This document shows positions 56,100-64,000 of a stretch of DNA of 64,000 bases, piece by piece. Origin of the DNA: an uncultured Actinomycetes bacterium (GTDB taxonomy: Bacteria; Actinomycetota; Acidimicrobiia; Acidimicrobiales; RAAP-2); the NCBI GenBank assembly GCA_903825765.1, contig CAIKBU010000081.1:1-64000 (forward strand), given 5' to 3'. A program made the position numbers and the translations under genes. The notes under the pieces were generated by a model. That model was not told where the DNA came from, did not search any database, and was given only the letters and a program-made list of their open reading frames with translations. Positions within the stretch are counted from its first letter, which is position 1; each line of letters starts with the position of its first letter.

Positions 56100-56771
56100 T
56101 TATTTGAACAACTTGCCCGATGCGAGTGCTTCGGCCATAGCCCAGCCAAAGACAACCAGACGCTGGCCACTGGCGGCGTCGAGGTTCTCAAAGAAGGATG
56201 CCGCACCTTCGGGGATGGCGCCCTTGCTCGCCACGTAGTCGAGCCCACCAACGGGTGTCGCCCCGACTGACATGATGAACGTCTTGTCGTCGATGGCCTT
56301 CTCAGAACCAAAACGCTTGGCCAAGCGACGACCCCACGCGCGATCTTCACCGGTGGGCCGGTAGCCCAGACGCGGCACAATGTCCTCGAGGCCATTGAAG
56401 GCTCGGTAGCCATCGGCCGAGAGCAGTCGCGATCCGAGCAACACGTCCTCGTCAGGGAAGGCGAGCAACGCACGACGGAACTGGTCGTGGAGTATCACCT
56501 TGAGCGTTTGGTCAGACTTGGCGTTTCGGTCAACCAACATGACGCCCACGAGCAAGGAAGGGGTGCCCCCAATGCGCTCGAGCGTGCAGAAGGCGTAGCC
56601 ACGCAACTTGTCGTTTTCACGCGCTTGGGTGACCAGTACCCACTCGTCACGCTGCTTCGACAGAAAACCAATGTCAAACGACGGCTCTCGATCGGCACAC
56701 AGATCAGCCATTTCGGCCAGTTCGACATCGCTCAGTGCGGTGGTGTCTTTCGTGGAAACGCTAAATGCCAT
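56100..56771 (-). CDS. Protein of unknown function, weakly GNAT-like
   Basis: 223 residues. The middle (WVLVTQ..., LRGYAFCTLERIGGTPSLLVGVMLVDR) resembles the beta strands of GNAT acetyltransferases, but no clear acetyl-CoA pyrophosphate loop is seen, so no activity is assigned. ATG with TAGACT exactly 6 nt upstream. A single-gene unit between convergent and co-directional neighbours, 39 nt downstream of dnaE. Confidence 0.65.
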   Translation of the reverse strand: MAFSVSTKDTTALSDVELAEMADLCADREPSFDIGFLSKQRDEWVLVTQARENDKLRGYAFCTLERIGGTPSLLVGVMLVDRNAKSDQTLKVILHDQFRRALLAFPDEDVLLGSRLLSADGYRAFNGLEDIVPRLGYRPTGEDRAWGRRLAKRFGSEKAIDDKTFIMSVGATPVGGLDYVASKGAIPEGAASFFENLDAASGQRLVVFGWAMAEALASGKLFK

Positions 56772-56777
56772 TTTGAC

Positions 56778-56783
56778 AGTCTA
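56778..56783 (-). promoter_or_regulatory. Leaderless-type -10 (TAGACT)
   Basis: TAGACT on the minus strand, 6 nt before the ATG at 56771. Confidence 0.55.
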
Positions 56784-56810
56784 CGGTGCTTTCTCGGTGG
56801 TCGTAATCGC

Positions 56811-59800
56811 CTAGCCCCGAATCACATTTCTGCCGAATTCTGAGCGCAAATCAGGGACAACCGCGGCAATCGAAACGTTGAAATCGTCACCCAGCTGAAA
56901 GGACTGACCGCCTTCACCCACTTCGAGAACGACCCGCGATGGTCCCGGGTACTGGACCAAAATATCCTTCAGTGTCCCAATCGTCGCTGCGGTCAACTGC
57001 TCCGGAAGGAAACACAGGCGCAACTCGCGAGGTCCAGCATCGACTTTCACCACTTCGATCTGTGTTGCTGCGAAGCGGGGCTCTTCGGCGTCACGATCAT
57101 CCACGCGGACGGTGACGACAACGATGTTGTCCTTGGTGAGCATCGGACTCAGTCCGTCAAACCCTTTGGCCGAAACGTTCAGTTCAATCGAACCGCCAAG
57201 GTCTTCGAGGCGCAACCTGGCGTAGGGCTTGCCCTCCTTCGTCGTGCGGAGCGTCACTTCCGACATGATCCCGCCGACCTTGAACTGGTGGCGCACTTTT
57301 CCGGGCTCCGCTGCCGACTCGCGCAACTGCGCTATTGTCCCGTCAACCTTGGTCGCGAGAATCTGCTCAACCGTGTAGAGCGGGTGGTCCGACACGTAGG
57401 TTCCCAGCATTTCACGCTCAAAGTCCAGCTTGGCCGACTGTGCGTATTCGGTCGGTGGAATTGGAATTTCCGTACCGTCCCAGTCGCCTTCGCCGGGCGT
57501 CTCGCTAAACGTCGCAAACAGGGTGCTGATGCCCACCGCGAGGTCTTTTCGACGCGCCACCGTGACCTCAATGAGCTCGTCGACCTTGAGACTAAAGCCC
57601 AGTCGTGGCACGCCGAGGGAATCAAAGGCGCCCGCCTTGATCAGTGACTCCATCGTGCGACGGTTGAGCACGGCGGGGTCAACGCGACGAACGAAGTCGT
57701 AGACCGACGCAAAGGGGCCCGCCTTTTCTCGTTCCTCGACAATCTTTTCAACCAAGGCTTCGCCCACATTTCGAACGGCCGCCATACCAAAGACAATCGT
57801 GCGCTCGTCGCGCAGCGCTGGGGTGTAATCGGCGAATGACTGATTGACGTCGGGCACGTCGACCTTGATATTCATCATGCGAGCCTCGTTGAGATAGAGG
57901 GACGCCTTGTCCTTGTCGTCACGAAATGACGTCAGCAGCGCCGCCATGTACTCAACCGGGTAGTTCGCCTTCAGCCACGCATTCTGATACGCGATGAAGG
58001 CGTACCCGTAGGCGTGACTCTTGTTGAAGGCGTAGTCAGCAAATGGCTCAATCTTGTCGAAGATGCCCTCGGCGAGCGAGCGTTCGTACCCCTGGTTCTC
58101 AGCGCCCGTAATGAACTTGGCCCGCTGCGCCTGAATCATGTCGCGAATCTTCTTCGAACACGCTTTACGCAAGTCATCAGCCTCAGTCATAGTGAAGCCA
58201 GCAATTTTGGTCGCCACGCGCATGATGTCTTCTTGATAGATCATCAATCCCGATGTTTCGCCGAGGATTTCTTCGAGGTCGGGGTGGTCGAACGTGACCT
58301 CCTGTCGCCCATTCTTCCGGTCCGCGTAGTCGTTGTGGACGTTTTCGCTCAACGGCCCCGGGCGGTAGAGCGCCGTCAATGCAGCGATGTCGTCGAACGA
58401 GGTGGGGGCGAGGCGCCGCATGAGCGTTCGCATCGGCGTCCCCTCTAGTTGGAAGATACCAATGGAGTTCCCCTGGCGGAGCATCGAGAAGACCTTTTCG
58501 TCGTCCATCGCCACATTGTCAATGTCGATGCGTTCGCCCGTTTTTCGCTCAATATGGTCGAGCGCGCGCTCGATGATGGCGAGGTTACGAAGTCCCAGGA
58601 AGTCCATCTTGAGGAGGCCGAGCTTCTCAATTGCCGTGGCTTCGTATTGCGTCACAATCGGGGCGTCGTCACCGGCCGCGTTCGACGACTTGCGCTGCAC
58701 CGGTACGTAGTCCAACACTGGACCACGGGTAATCACCACGGCCGCGGCGTGAATGCCATCCTGGCGTCGCTTATCGACGAACCCCTTCGCCGTGTCAATA
58801 ATGTGTGCAACCTCGGTGCTGTCCTCGTACATCTTGCGCAGGTCGTGCGCTTCGGCGTACCGTGATTCCAACCCCGGTGTCGGGGTAAAGCACGCGGCGA
58901 GGGGCAAGTCTTGCCCCATGACGAGCGCGGGCATTGCCTTGCAAATATTGTCCGCCAATGAAGGCGGGTACCCGAGTACGCGGGCGGAGTCTCGAACCGC
59001 GGCGCGAGCCTTAATCGTCGAGAACGTCACAATTTGAGCTACGTGGTCGGCGCCGTAGCGTTCGGCGGCGTAGCGAATCATGTCGCCGCGGTACCGCTCG
59101 TCAAAGTCCATATCGATGTCGGGCATCTGCTTGCGACCGGGGTTGAGGAAGCGTTCAAAAATCAGGCCGTAGCGAATCGGATCAAGGTCGACGATACGCA
59201 GGCAGTAGGCGATGCAACAGCCAGCGGCTGATCCGCGACCCGGACCAACCCGAATTCCCTTGTCGCGTGCGTGACGAATAAGGTCCCACACGACGAGGAA
59301 GTAGTCCGAGAAGCCCATGTCGGCCACCACGCGAAGTTCGTAGTCGAGTCGCTCGATAACCGTCTCGGGCAAATCGTGTCCGTAGCGCTCCCGGGCTCCG
59401 GCGTAGGTGAGTTCACGGAGGTAGCGGTCAGCGCCGTCTTTGTGTGTGGCGCCACGAAGCTCGCTGGGAATTGGAAATTCCGGTAGCGCGCTATTGCCGA
59501 ATTCGATGGTGACGTCCACTCGCTCGGCAATCGCCAGAGTGTTGTCGCACGCTTCAGGAATATCACGGAACAGGTAGCGCATTTCAGCCGCTGATTTGAG
59601 ATAGTGCTGGTCGCTCGAGAAGCGGAAGCGGTCCGGGTCGGACACGCGCGCGCCCGTGCCAATGCACAACAGGGCATCGTGCATCTCAAAATCTGAGTGC
59701 TTGACGTAGTGGAGGTCGTTCGTTGCCAGCAGGGGCGCCGTGAGATCCTTCGCGATTTGTAGCAAACCAGGGTTGGTGCGAACCTGCTCGGGCATCCCGT

Positions 59801-60374
59801 GGTCTTGCATCTCGATGAAGAAGTTGTCGGCCCCAAAAATGGTCTGCAGTCGACCGGCAAGTTCAAGGGCCTTTCCGTAGTCGTCGCGTAAAAGGGCCTG
59901 CAGCACCACACCGCCGAGACATCCCGACGTGGCGATCAGCCCTTCGTGGTGCTCTTCGAGCAGTTCCCAGTCGAGTCGTGGCTTGTAGTAATAACCCTCC
60001 AAGTAGGCGCGCGAGGAGAGTTCACGAAGATTCTTGTACCCGGTATTCGACTGCGCCAGCAACGTCAAGTGGTGGTAGAGCTTCTGACCGCCCTCCGTAT
60101 CGCCACCGGTGTCGTCAATCTTTCCGCGCCGTGGTGGACGATCAAACCGCGAGTTCGCCGCCATGTAGGCCTCGAGACCGATGATGGGCGTAATGCCGTG
60201 CTTGCGACAGGATTCGTAGAAGTCAATGACGCCGTACATGTTGCCGTGGTCGGTGATCCCAATTGCCGTCTGCCCATCAGCCTTGGCCGCGAGCACCATT
60301 TCCTCGACACGTGCGGCCCCGTCGAGCATCGAGTACTCCGTGTGGTTGTGAAGGTGAACGAAGCCGTCAGCCAT
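56811..60374 (-). CDS. dnaE: DNA polymerase III alpha subunit
   Basis: Replicative polymerase. 1187 residues, DnaE1 length. N-terminal PHP domain (HLHNHTEYSMLDGAAR, TDHGNMYG); catalytic Asp residues in PDIDMDF (D419, D421); GPGRGSAAGC; C-terminal OB-fold and tail. ATG at 60374 gives the usual MADGFVHLHNHTEYS start; the longer frame to 60416 has no ribosome site. Likely own promoter upstream (TAGTCT about 50 nt before the ATG). Confidence 0.96.
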   Translation of the reverse strand: MADGFVHLHNHTEYSMLDGAARVEEMVLAAKADGQTAIGITDHGNMYGVIDFYESCRKHGITPIIGLEAYMAANSRFDRPPRRGKIDDTGGDTEGGQKLYHHLTLLAQSNTGYKNLRELSSRAYLEGYYYKPRLDWELLEEHHEGLIATSGCLGGVVLQALLRDDYGKALELAGRLQTIFGADNFFIEMQDHGMPEQVRTNPGLLQIAKDLTAPLLATNDLHYVKHSDFEMHDALLCIGTGARVSDPDRFRFSSDQHYLKSAAEMRYLFRDIPEACDNTLAIAERVDVTIEFGNSALPEFPIPSELRGATHKDGADRYLRELTYAGARERYGHDLPETVIERLDYELRVVADMGFSDYFLVVWDLIRHARDKGIRVGPGRGSAAGCCIAYCLRIVDLDPIRYGLIFERFLNPGRKQMPDIDMDFDERYRGDMIRYAAERYGADHVAQIVTFSTIKARAAVRDSARVLGYPPSLADNICKAMPALVMGQDLPLAACFTPTPGLESRYAEAHDLRKMYEDSTEVAHIIDTAKGFVDKRRQDGIHAAAVVITRGPVLDYVPVQRKSSNAAGDDAPIVTQYEATAIEKLGLLKMDFLGLRNLAIIERALDHIERKTGERIDIDNVAMDDEKVFSMLRQGNSIGIFQLEGTPMRTLMRRLAPTSFDDIAALTALYRPGPLSENVHNDYADRKNGRQEVTFDHPDLEEILGETSGLMIYQEDIMRVATKIAGFTMTEADDLRKACSKKIRDMIQAQRAKFITGAENQGYERSLAEGIFDKIEPFADYAFNKSHAYGYAFIAYQNAWLKANYPVEYMAALLTSFRDDKDKASLYLNEARMMNIKVDVPDVNQSFADYTPALRDERTIVFGMAAVRNVGEALVEKIVEEREKAGPFASVYDFVRRVDPAVLNRRTMESLIKAGAFDSLGVPRLGFSLKVDELIEVTVARRKDLAVGISTLFATFSETPGEGDWDGTEIPIPPTEYAQSAKLDFEREMLGTYVSDHPLYTVEQILATKVDGTIAQLRESAAEPGKVRHQFKVGGIMSEVTLRTTKEGKPYARLRLEDLGGSIELNVSAKGFDGLSPMLTKDNIVVVTVRVDDRDAEEPRFAATQIEVVKVDAGPRELRLCFLPEQLTAATIGTLKDILVQYPGPSRVVLEVGEGGQSFQLGDDFNVSIAAVVPDLRSEFGRNVIRG

Positions 60375-60452
60375 GAGTGCAGTGCCTTTCGCGCGCCCAC
60401 CCATGGGCCAACGCATGGGCGAAGACTACGCAGGGGGTGTTACACGACATGG

Positions 60453-60929
60453 CTACAGGTACGTTCCGGGGCGTTCGGGGGCGGCACCGAGCGATCGGTC
60501 GCGCGCCACTTCCATCTGTGCGGCGGCCGCCTGCTGGGCGAACAGTGAGGCCTGAATGCCGTGAAAGAGACCTTCGAGCCACCCCACCAGTTGCGCCTGA
60601 GCGAGGCGGAGCTCTGAGTCGCTGGGCACTTCAGCACGAAAGGAGGGCACCATTCGCTGTAGTTCGTCAGCCAGGTCCGTCGACAGTGACCCCGAAAGTT
60701 CGTGCAGCGTCGTTTCGTGTATTTCTTTGAGACGTCGGCGACCTTGTTCATCCAACGGAGCACTTCGCGCTTCGTCGAGGAGTGATTTCACCATCGCACC
60801 GAGTCGCATCACTTTGGCCGGCTGGCTAATGAAGTCTGACTCTTCCACTGCCGTGAATTCGGGCGTTGGTGCGGCGGTGCCCGGGCTCAGCACTTCATCG
60901 GGATCAACGGAAATCGGGCGTTCGGGCAT
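60453..60929 (-). CDS. bpa: Bacterial proteasome activator PafE/Bpa
   Basis: ATP-independent ring that opens the actinobacterial 20S proteasome. 158 residues. The conserved helical core is PAKVMRLGAMVKSLLDEARSAPLDEQGRRRLKEIHE and SDSELRLAQAQLVGWLEGLFHGIQASLFAQQ. It ends GTYL, the GxYL-type C-terminus that docks on the proteasome alpha ring. The ATG at 60929 is preferred (AAGGGTG at 6 nt); a GTG at 60938 is possible. Implies proteasome genes elsewhere in this genome. Confidence 0.9.
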   Translation of the reverse strand: MPERPISVDPDEVLSPGTAAPTPEFTAVEESDFISQPAKVMRLGAMVKSLLDEARSAPLDEQGRRRLKEIHETTLHELSGSLSTDLADELQRMVPSFRAEVPSDSELRLAQAQLVGWLEGLFHGIQASLFAQQAAAAQMEVARDRSLGAAPERPGTYL

Positions 60930-60998
60930 TTCTGACACCCTTGCAGTGTGCCAGATTTCGCCACCCTCGTGCCCACGGCAACTCGGAGGTGCTCTTAG

Positions 60999-61004
60999 TA
61001 GACT
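60999..61004 (+). promoter_or_regulatory. Leaderless-type -10 (TAGACT) for Rrf2 gene
   Basis: TAGACT ends 6 nt before the GTG at 61011. Confidence 0.55.
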
Positions 61005-61010
61005 GCTTCC

Positions 61011-61475
61011 GTGAGAGTTTCGACCCGAGGTGACTACGCCAGCCGAGCATTACTCAGCCTCGCACTTCGTGACGACCTCGAGGTGCCGGTATCCGTTCGT
61101 GACCTCGCTGAGCGCACCGGACTCCCCCAGCCCTACCTCGAGCAAATTCTGCTGAATTTGAAGGGTGTTGGGCTCGTTCGGTCAAAGCGTGGTGTCGGGG
61201 GTGGCTACGTGCTCGCCCGTGAGGCCGACGCGATCACGTTGGCCGAAATCGTAGCCGCTGTTGACGGCCCAATTGTCGCCGGCGACTTCGGCGAGCCACA
61301 CCGTGATGGGGCGTGCGACCACGAAGGTCAGTGTGTCCTGCTCGGGGTCTGGGCCGAAGTTGGCGAGCACATGCGAGTTCATCTCGCGAGTTTCACTCTG
61401 GCTGACATGGTCAACCAGGCTCGCGGTTCACGCCGGCCGAGCGCCACTCTCAAGCACCCCGAAGCCCATTCTTAA
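61011..61475 (+). CDS. Rrf2-family transcriptional regulator
   Basis: 154 residues. Winged helix: TRGDYASRALLSLAL, VSVRDLAERTGLPQPYLEQILLNLKGVGLVRSKRGVGGGYVLAR. The cluster region holds C102 and C108 (CDHEGQC) but not the third Cys of IscR, NsrR-type proteins (W114 at that spacing), so any iron-sulfur cluster would be held differently. GTG start with a leaderless promoter. Next to, and co-directional with, the sigma gene. Confidence 0.88.
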   Translation: MRVSTRGDYASRALLSLALRDDLEVPVSVRDLAERTGLPQPYLEQILLNLKGVGLVRSKRGVGGGYVLAREADAITLAEIVAAVDGPIVAGDFGEPHRDGACDHEGQCVLLGVWAEVGEHMRVHLASFTLADMVNQARGSRRPSATLKHPEAHS

Positions 61476-61499
61476 AACCTTCCTAAGACGAATTTCAGG

Positions 61500-61519
61500 G
61501 TTACCTACTGTGTGGTAAC
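61500..61519. promoter_or_regulatory. Inverted repeat overlapping sigma-factor promoter
   Basis: GTTACC, 8 nt, GGTAAC. It overlaps a TAACTT -10 candidate (61516-61521), so it is a plausible operator of an unknown regulator. Confidence 0.45.
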
Positions 61520-61585
61520 TTACGCAGGTAGTCGTAGGAGAAATTAGCCGTTGTCGGGCTACATGTGCTTATGTGAGGAGCTGTT

Positions 61586-62437
61586 GTGAATACCACCCCC
61601 CGCCGTTCCGCCGTGAATACCAATGATATGTTGGGCCTTTTGATGCGCGATCTGGACCGCTACCCAATGCCGAACTACGACGAACAAGTCGAATTGGCCA
61701 AGCGCGTGACCGAAGGTGACGAAGAGGCCAAAAAGCAAATGGTCGCCGCCAACCTCCGACTCGTCCTCCACTGGGCGCGTCGCTACCAGGACCGTGGCGT
61801 CGAGATGGTCGACCTCGTCCAAGAGGGCACCTTTGGTCTGCTTCGCGCAGTCGAAAAGTTTGACTGGGAGCGTGGATTCAAGTTCTCAACGTACGCCACC
61901 TGGTGGATTCGTCAGGCCCTCCAGCGTGCCGTCCAGCAACACGGTCGCACCATTCGTATCCCCCTGGAAGTCGGCGAGCAATTGCAGCGTCTCGAGGCCA
62001 CCACGGCCGAGTTGACCTCACTCTTCGGGCGCAAGCCCACCGACGACGAACTCCTCGAGGCCACCGGGATGAGCCGCGAATTGCGCGAGAGTCTCAAGGG
62101 CCTCGCCGGTGTCACCGCTAGTCTCGACCAGCCCGCGTCGTCTGATTCAGCGACCACACTCGGTGACCTCGTTGCGCCAAGCCAGTCCGACTGGGTCGGC
62201 GACGTCGAGCAGTCACTCATGGACGACCAACTGCACGGCGCCCTCAAGGGCCTTACAGCACTCCAGCGTGATGTTGTCACCTTGCGTTTTGGACTCAACG
62301 GCGCTACCCCACTGTCGCTTCAGGCCACCGCCGAAGTGATGGACATCGGCGTTCGTCGCGTGCGCCGCGCTGAAGAAGAAGCGTTGGCTCTGTTGCGCAC
62401 CGATGACCGCGTGCTCGCAGTCCGCGCTGACGCCTAG
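61586..62437 (+). CDS. RNA polymerase sigma factor, group 2 (SigA/SigB-like)
   Basis: 283 residues. Region 2: LVLHWARRYQDRGVEMVDLVQEGTFGLLRAVEKFDWERGFKFSTYATWWIRQAL, the core-binding and -10-reading part; region 3 follows; region 4.2 (LSLQATAEVMDIGVRRVRRAEEEALALL) reads -35. There is no region 1.1 and the protein is short, so it is not the housekeeping RpoD. GTG with GAGGAG at 6 nt. Its stop overlaps the convergent rluD-like stop. Confidence 0.9.
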   Translation: MNTTPRRSAVNTNDMLGLLMRDLDRYPMPNYDEQVELAKRVTEGDEEAKKQMVAANLRLVLHWARRYQDRGVEMVDLVQEGTFGLLRAVEKFDWERGFKFSTYATWWIRQALQRAVQQHGRTIRIPLEVGEQLQRLEATTAELTSLFGRKPTDDELLEATGMSRELRESLKGLAGVTASLDQPASSDSATTLGDLVAPSQSDWVGDVEQSLMDDQLHGALKGLTALQRDVVTLRFGLNGATPLSLQATAEVMDIGVRRVRRAEEEALALLRTDDRVLAVRADA

Positions 62438-63417
62438 AACCCTTCGTCGACGAAGCCCGGCACCAGCGGGACGAGGTCGTCGGGTAGCGGGCTTCCCGCG
62501 CTGACTCGCTCACCCGTGACGGGATGGGCGAAGGCGAGTGTCCGTGAGTGCAAGAAGAATCGGTCTTGCTCTAATCGGCGATCACGACGGTGGCCGTAAC
62601 GGGGGTCGTTCACCACCGGGTGGCCGATAGTGCCCATATGGACACGAATCTGATGTGTCCGGCCGGTGTCGAGTGACAACTTCAGCAGCGTCACGGGCTG
62701 GGGCTTGTCGATGCGCATTAAGACGTCGTAGCCCGTGCGGGCCTCGCGGCCATCACTGCGCACGGCCATCAGCGTTGGTGTCCGCGTTGACCGGCCGATG
62801 GGGGCATCGACGACGCCACGCTCCTCGACGACGTGGCCCTCCACGAGCCCCAAGTAGGTTCGCTCCATCGCACGGCTGGCGAGCTGTTCGCGCAGGCCCT
62901 CGAGCCCCTCAGCGGTCTTAGCAACGACGAGAACACCCGATGTCCCCTTATCGAGGCGGTGAACAATCCCAGGACGGAAGGGGTCGCAGAGCCCAGCGTC
63001 ACTGAGTGCCTGCAGTTCGGGAAAACGGGCCAAGAGGCCGGCGACGAGCGTGTTGTCTCGCTGACCAGCGCCCGGGTGGACCACTTGTCCAGAATGCTTG
63101 TTCACAATGGCGAAGTGCGGGTCGTCGTAGACCACGTCAATTTCGACCGAGGCATCAGGTGTCACGGTGCCATCGTCGGGTGGAGGGAGCAATGCAACGA
63201 GCAACTGCCCTTCGCTCACAATGGCGGATCCCTTGAGAATGACCTTGCCATCAAGCGTGACCACGCCCGAGCGAAGGAGCGCGGTGGCGTCGTTGCGTGA
63301 CATGCCCGTCAACATGGCGATGACTCGGTCAATGCGCGTCTCGTCTAACGTTCCGGGAATTGGAAGTTCGAGTGTCTCACCATCAAAGGGATCACTGTTG
63401 TCAATGTCGTCTACCAC
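62434..63417 (-). CDS. RluA-family 23S rRNA/tRNA pseudouridine synthase
   Basis: 327 residues. An N-terminal S4-like domain (RIDRVIAMLTGMSRNDATALLRSGVVTLDGK), then the catalytic HRLDKGTSGVLVVAKT with the essential Asp, and LDTGRTHQIRVHMGTIGHPVV. It fits RluD, but the family has several members with different sites. GTG overlaps the lspA stop by 7 nt, the usual lspA-rluD pairing. Confidence 0.93.
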   Translation of the reverse strand: MVDDIDNSDPFDGETLELPIPGTLDETRIDRVIAMLTGMSRNDATALLRSGVVTLDGKVILKGSAIVSEGQLLVALLPPPDDGTVTPDASVEIDVVYDDPHFAIVNKHSGQVVHPGAGQRDNTLVAGLLARFPELQALSDAGLCDPFRPGIVHRLDKGTSGVLVVAKTAEGLEGLREQLASRAMERTYLGLVEGHVVEERGVVDAPIGRSTRTPTLMAVRSDGREARTGYDVLMRIDKPQPVTLLKLSLDTGRTHQIRVHMGTIGHPVVNDPRYGHRRDRRLEQDRFFLHSRTLAFAHPVTGERVSAGSPLPDDLVPLVPGFVDEGF

Positions 63418-63887
63418 GGGACCACCATTCGTTTGCCCCGAAGGACAAGTAGGAGAAGCAAGAGAAAACCAGCCGACACTGCGATGTCAGCCACATTAAA
63501 AACCGGAAATCCACCGACAGCCACAAAATCGGTGACCCGCGGCGGCGACGCCGCTAGGCGGTCAAGCACGTTCGCCACCCCGCCACCGAGGAGTAACCCC
63601 AGCCCCCACATCGCAACGCCTGGTTGGGCGCGCAGGGCTAGTGCCAACAAGACCAGGGCAACTATCACGGCAACGATGACACTCACCGACGGCGTGTTGC
63701 GACTGAGCGAGAACGAAATGCCACTGTTGAAGGTCAGACGGAACCAGAGCGGCCCAACGATATGGGTCGGACCATGCATCAACTGCTGTCGAGCCCACCA
63801 CTTCGTGGCGGCATCAACAACAATGACGCCACCCGAAAGGGCGAGGACGCCCAGATTGAGCCGTCGACTCAGACGCTTGCGCGACAC
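63411..63887 (-). CDS. lspA: Lipoprotein signal peptidase
   Basis: Cleaves prolipoproteins at the lipobox. 158 residues, four membrane segments. Catalytic Asp residues are in GGVANVLDRL and VFNVADIAVSAG. Start is uncertain: GTG at 63887 overlaps the dksA-like end by 19 nt and keeps the expected N-terminus; earlier GTG codons also exist in frame. Coupled to the pseudouridine synthase downstream. Confidence 0.9.
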   Translation of the reverse strand: MSRKRLSRRLNLGVLALSGGVIVVDAATKWWARQQLMHGPTHIVGPLWFRLTFNSGISFSLSRNTPSVSVIVAVIVALVLLALALRAQPGVAMWGLGLLLGGGVANVLDRLAASPPRVTDFVAVGGFPVFNVADIAVSAGFLLLLLLVLRGKRMVVPW

Positions 63888-64000
63888 GACATGCACATGA
63901 ACGCCGGCAACTGAACCTCCAGGCGTTCGCGTGGACGAATCGGTTCGTAGCACTCGTCACAACGACCGTAGCTGCCCTCAGCCACGCGAGCGAGGGCGAC
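63869..64000 (-). CDS. DksA/TraR-type zinc-finger protein, partial (5' end beyond window)
   Basis: The last 43 codons are present, to a TGA at 63869-63871. They read VAEGSYGRCDECYEPI, then RLEVQLPAFMCMSC: the CxxC...CxxC zinc finger of DksA/TraR proteins with its surrounding motif. These bind RNA polymerase in many bacteria. Only the C-terminal finger is visible, so the coiled-coil acidic tip cannot be checked. Precedes lspA, as often in Actinobacteria. Confidence 0.85.
   Translation of the reverse strand, partial: VALARVAEGSYGRCDECYEPIRPRERLEVQLPAFMCMSCRASV

Noticed and set aside
1-64000. Prophage, IS element, toxin-antitoxin, tRNA or rRNA genes
   Set aside because: No transposase, integrase, phage structural genes or RNA gene patterns were recognised; small tRNAs could be missed by eye but no gap is large enough to suggest one.

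Overview
The window is a dense, high-GC (about 60%) chromosomal segment with 64 protein-coding genes, two of them cut by the window edges, mostly on the minus strand. The organism looks like an actinobacterium, probably of the Acidimicrobiia kind (the class is an inference). Reasons: an actinobacterial integration host factor (mihF), the bacterial proteasome activator PafE/Bpa, a PriA without an ATPase site, a menaquinone pathway, and the actinobacterial order aroCKBQ-efp-nusB and pyrRBC-carAB-pyrDF-mihF-gmk-rpoZ-coaBC-metK-priA. I saw no tRNA, rRNA, CRISPR, IS element or prophage. No stretch above about 300 bases lacks a gene.

1-6200: two very large secreted or surface proteins in one operon. 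One has a PKD-like domain, about 20 BspA-type repeats, MBG/Ig-like repeats and an OmpA-like C-terminus. Its partner is a second MBG-repeat protein that runs off the left edge. 6400-26100: a 20-gene co-directional superoperon (pyrR to a small cold-shock-domain protein) covering pyrimidine synthesis, nucleoid protein, GMP kinase, RNA polymerase omega, CoA, SAM, replication restart, N-terminal methionine processing and riboflavin. A PyrR-binding RNA element precedes pyrR. 26150-33300: an aerobic respiration block (ctaE, ctaD, ctaC, a cupredoxin-like protein, ctaG and an unusual SCO fusion), sitting exactly between nusB and pyrR. 33300-38200: nusB, efp, shikimate genes aroQ/B/K/C and nfuA. 38250-41250: small unknowns, a lipoprotein and tyrS.

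41280-47320: ccdA plus menD, menH, menA, menB and menE for menaquinone. 47320-53340: a CUT2-type sugar importer with LacI regulator, PfkB kinase and Gfo/Idh/MocA oxidoreductase. Two matching palindromic operators and a terminator after the binding-protein gene show its control. 53400-64000: a DUF255 thioredoxin-fold protein, unknown proteins, dnaE, the proteasome activator, an Rrf2 regulator, a group-2 sigma factor, an RluA-type pseudouridine synthase, lspA and a partial DksA/TraR-type zinc-finger gene.

Two themes cut across the window. First, 13 genes have a TANNNT hexamer ending exactly 6 nt before the ATG or GTG (two more at 7 nt), the layout of leaderless transcripts; some of these lie inside the superoperon. 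Second, the cytochrome oxidase departs from the usual A-type pattern: the K-channel lysine is replaced by Phe, the Mg-site Asp by Gly and the CuA-loop Glu by Gln.
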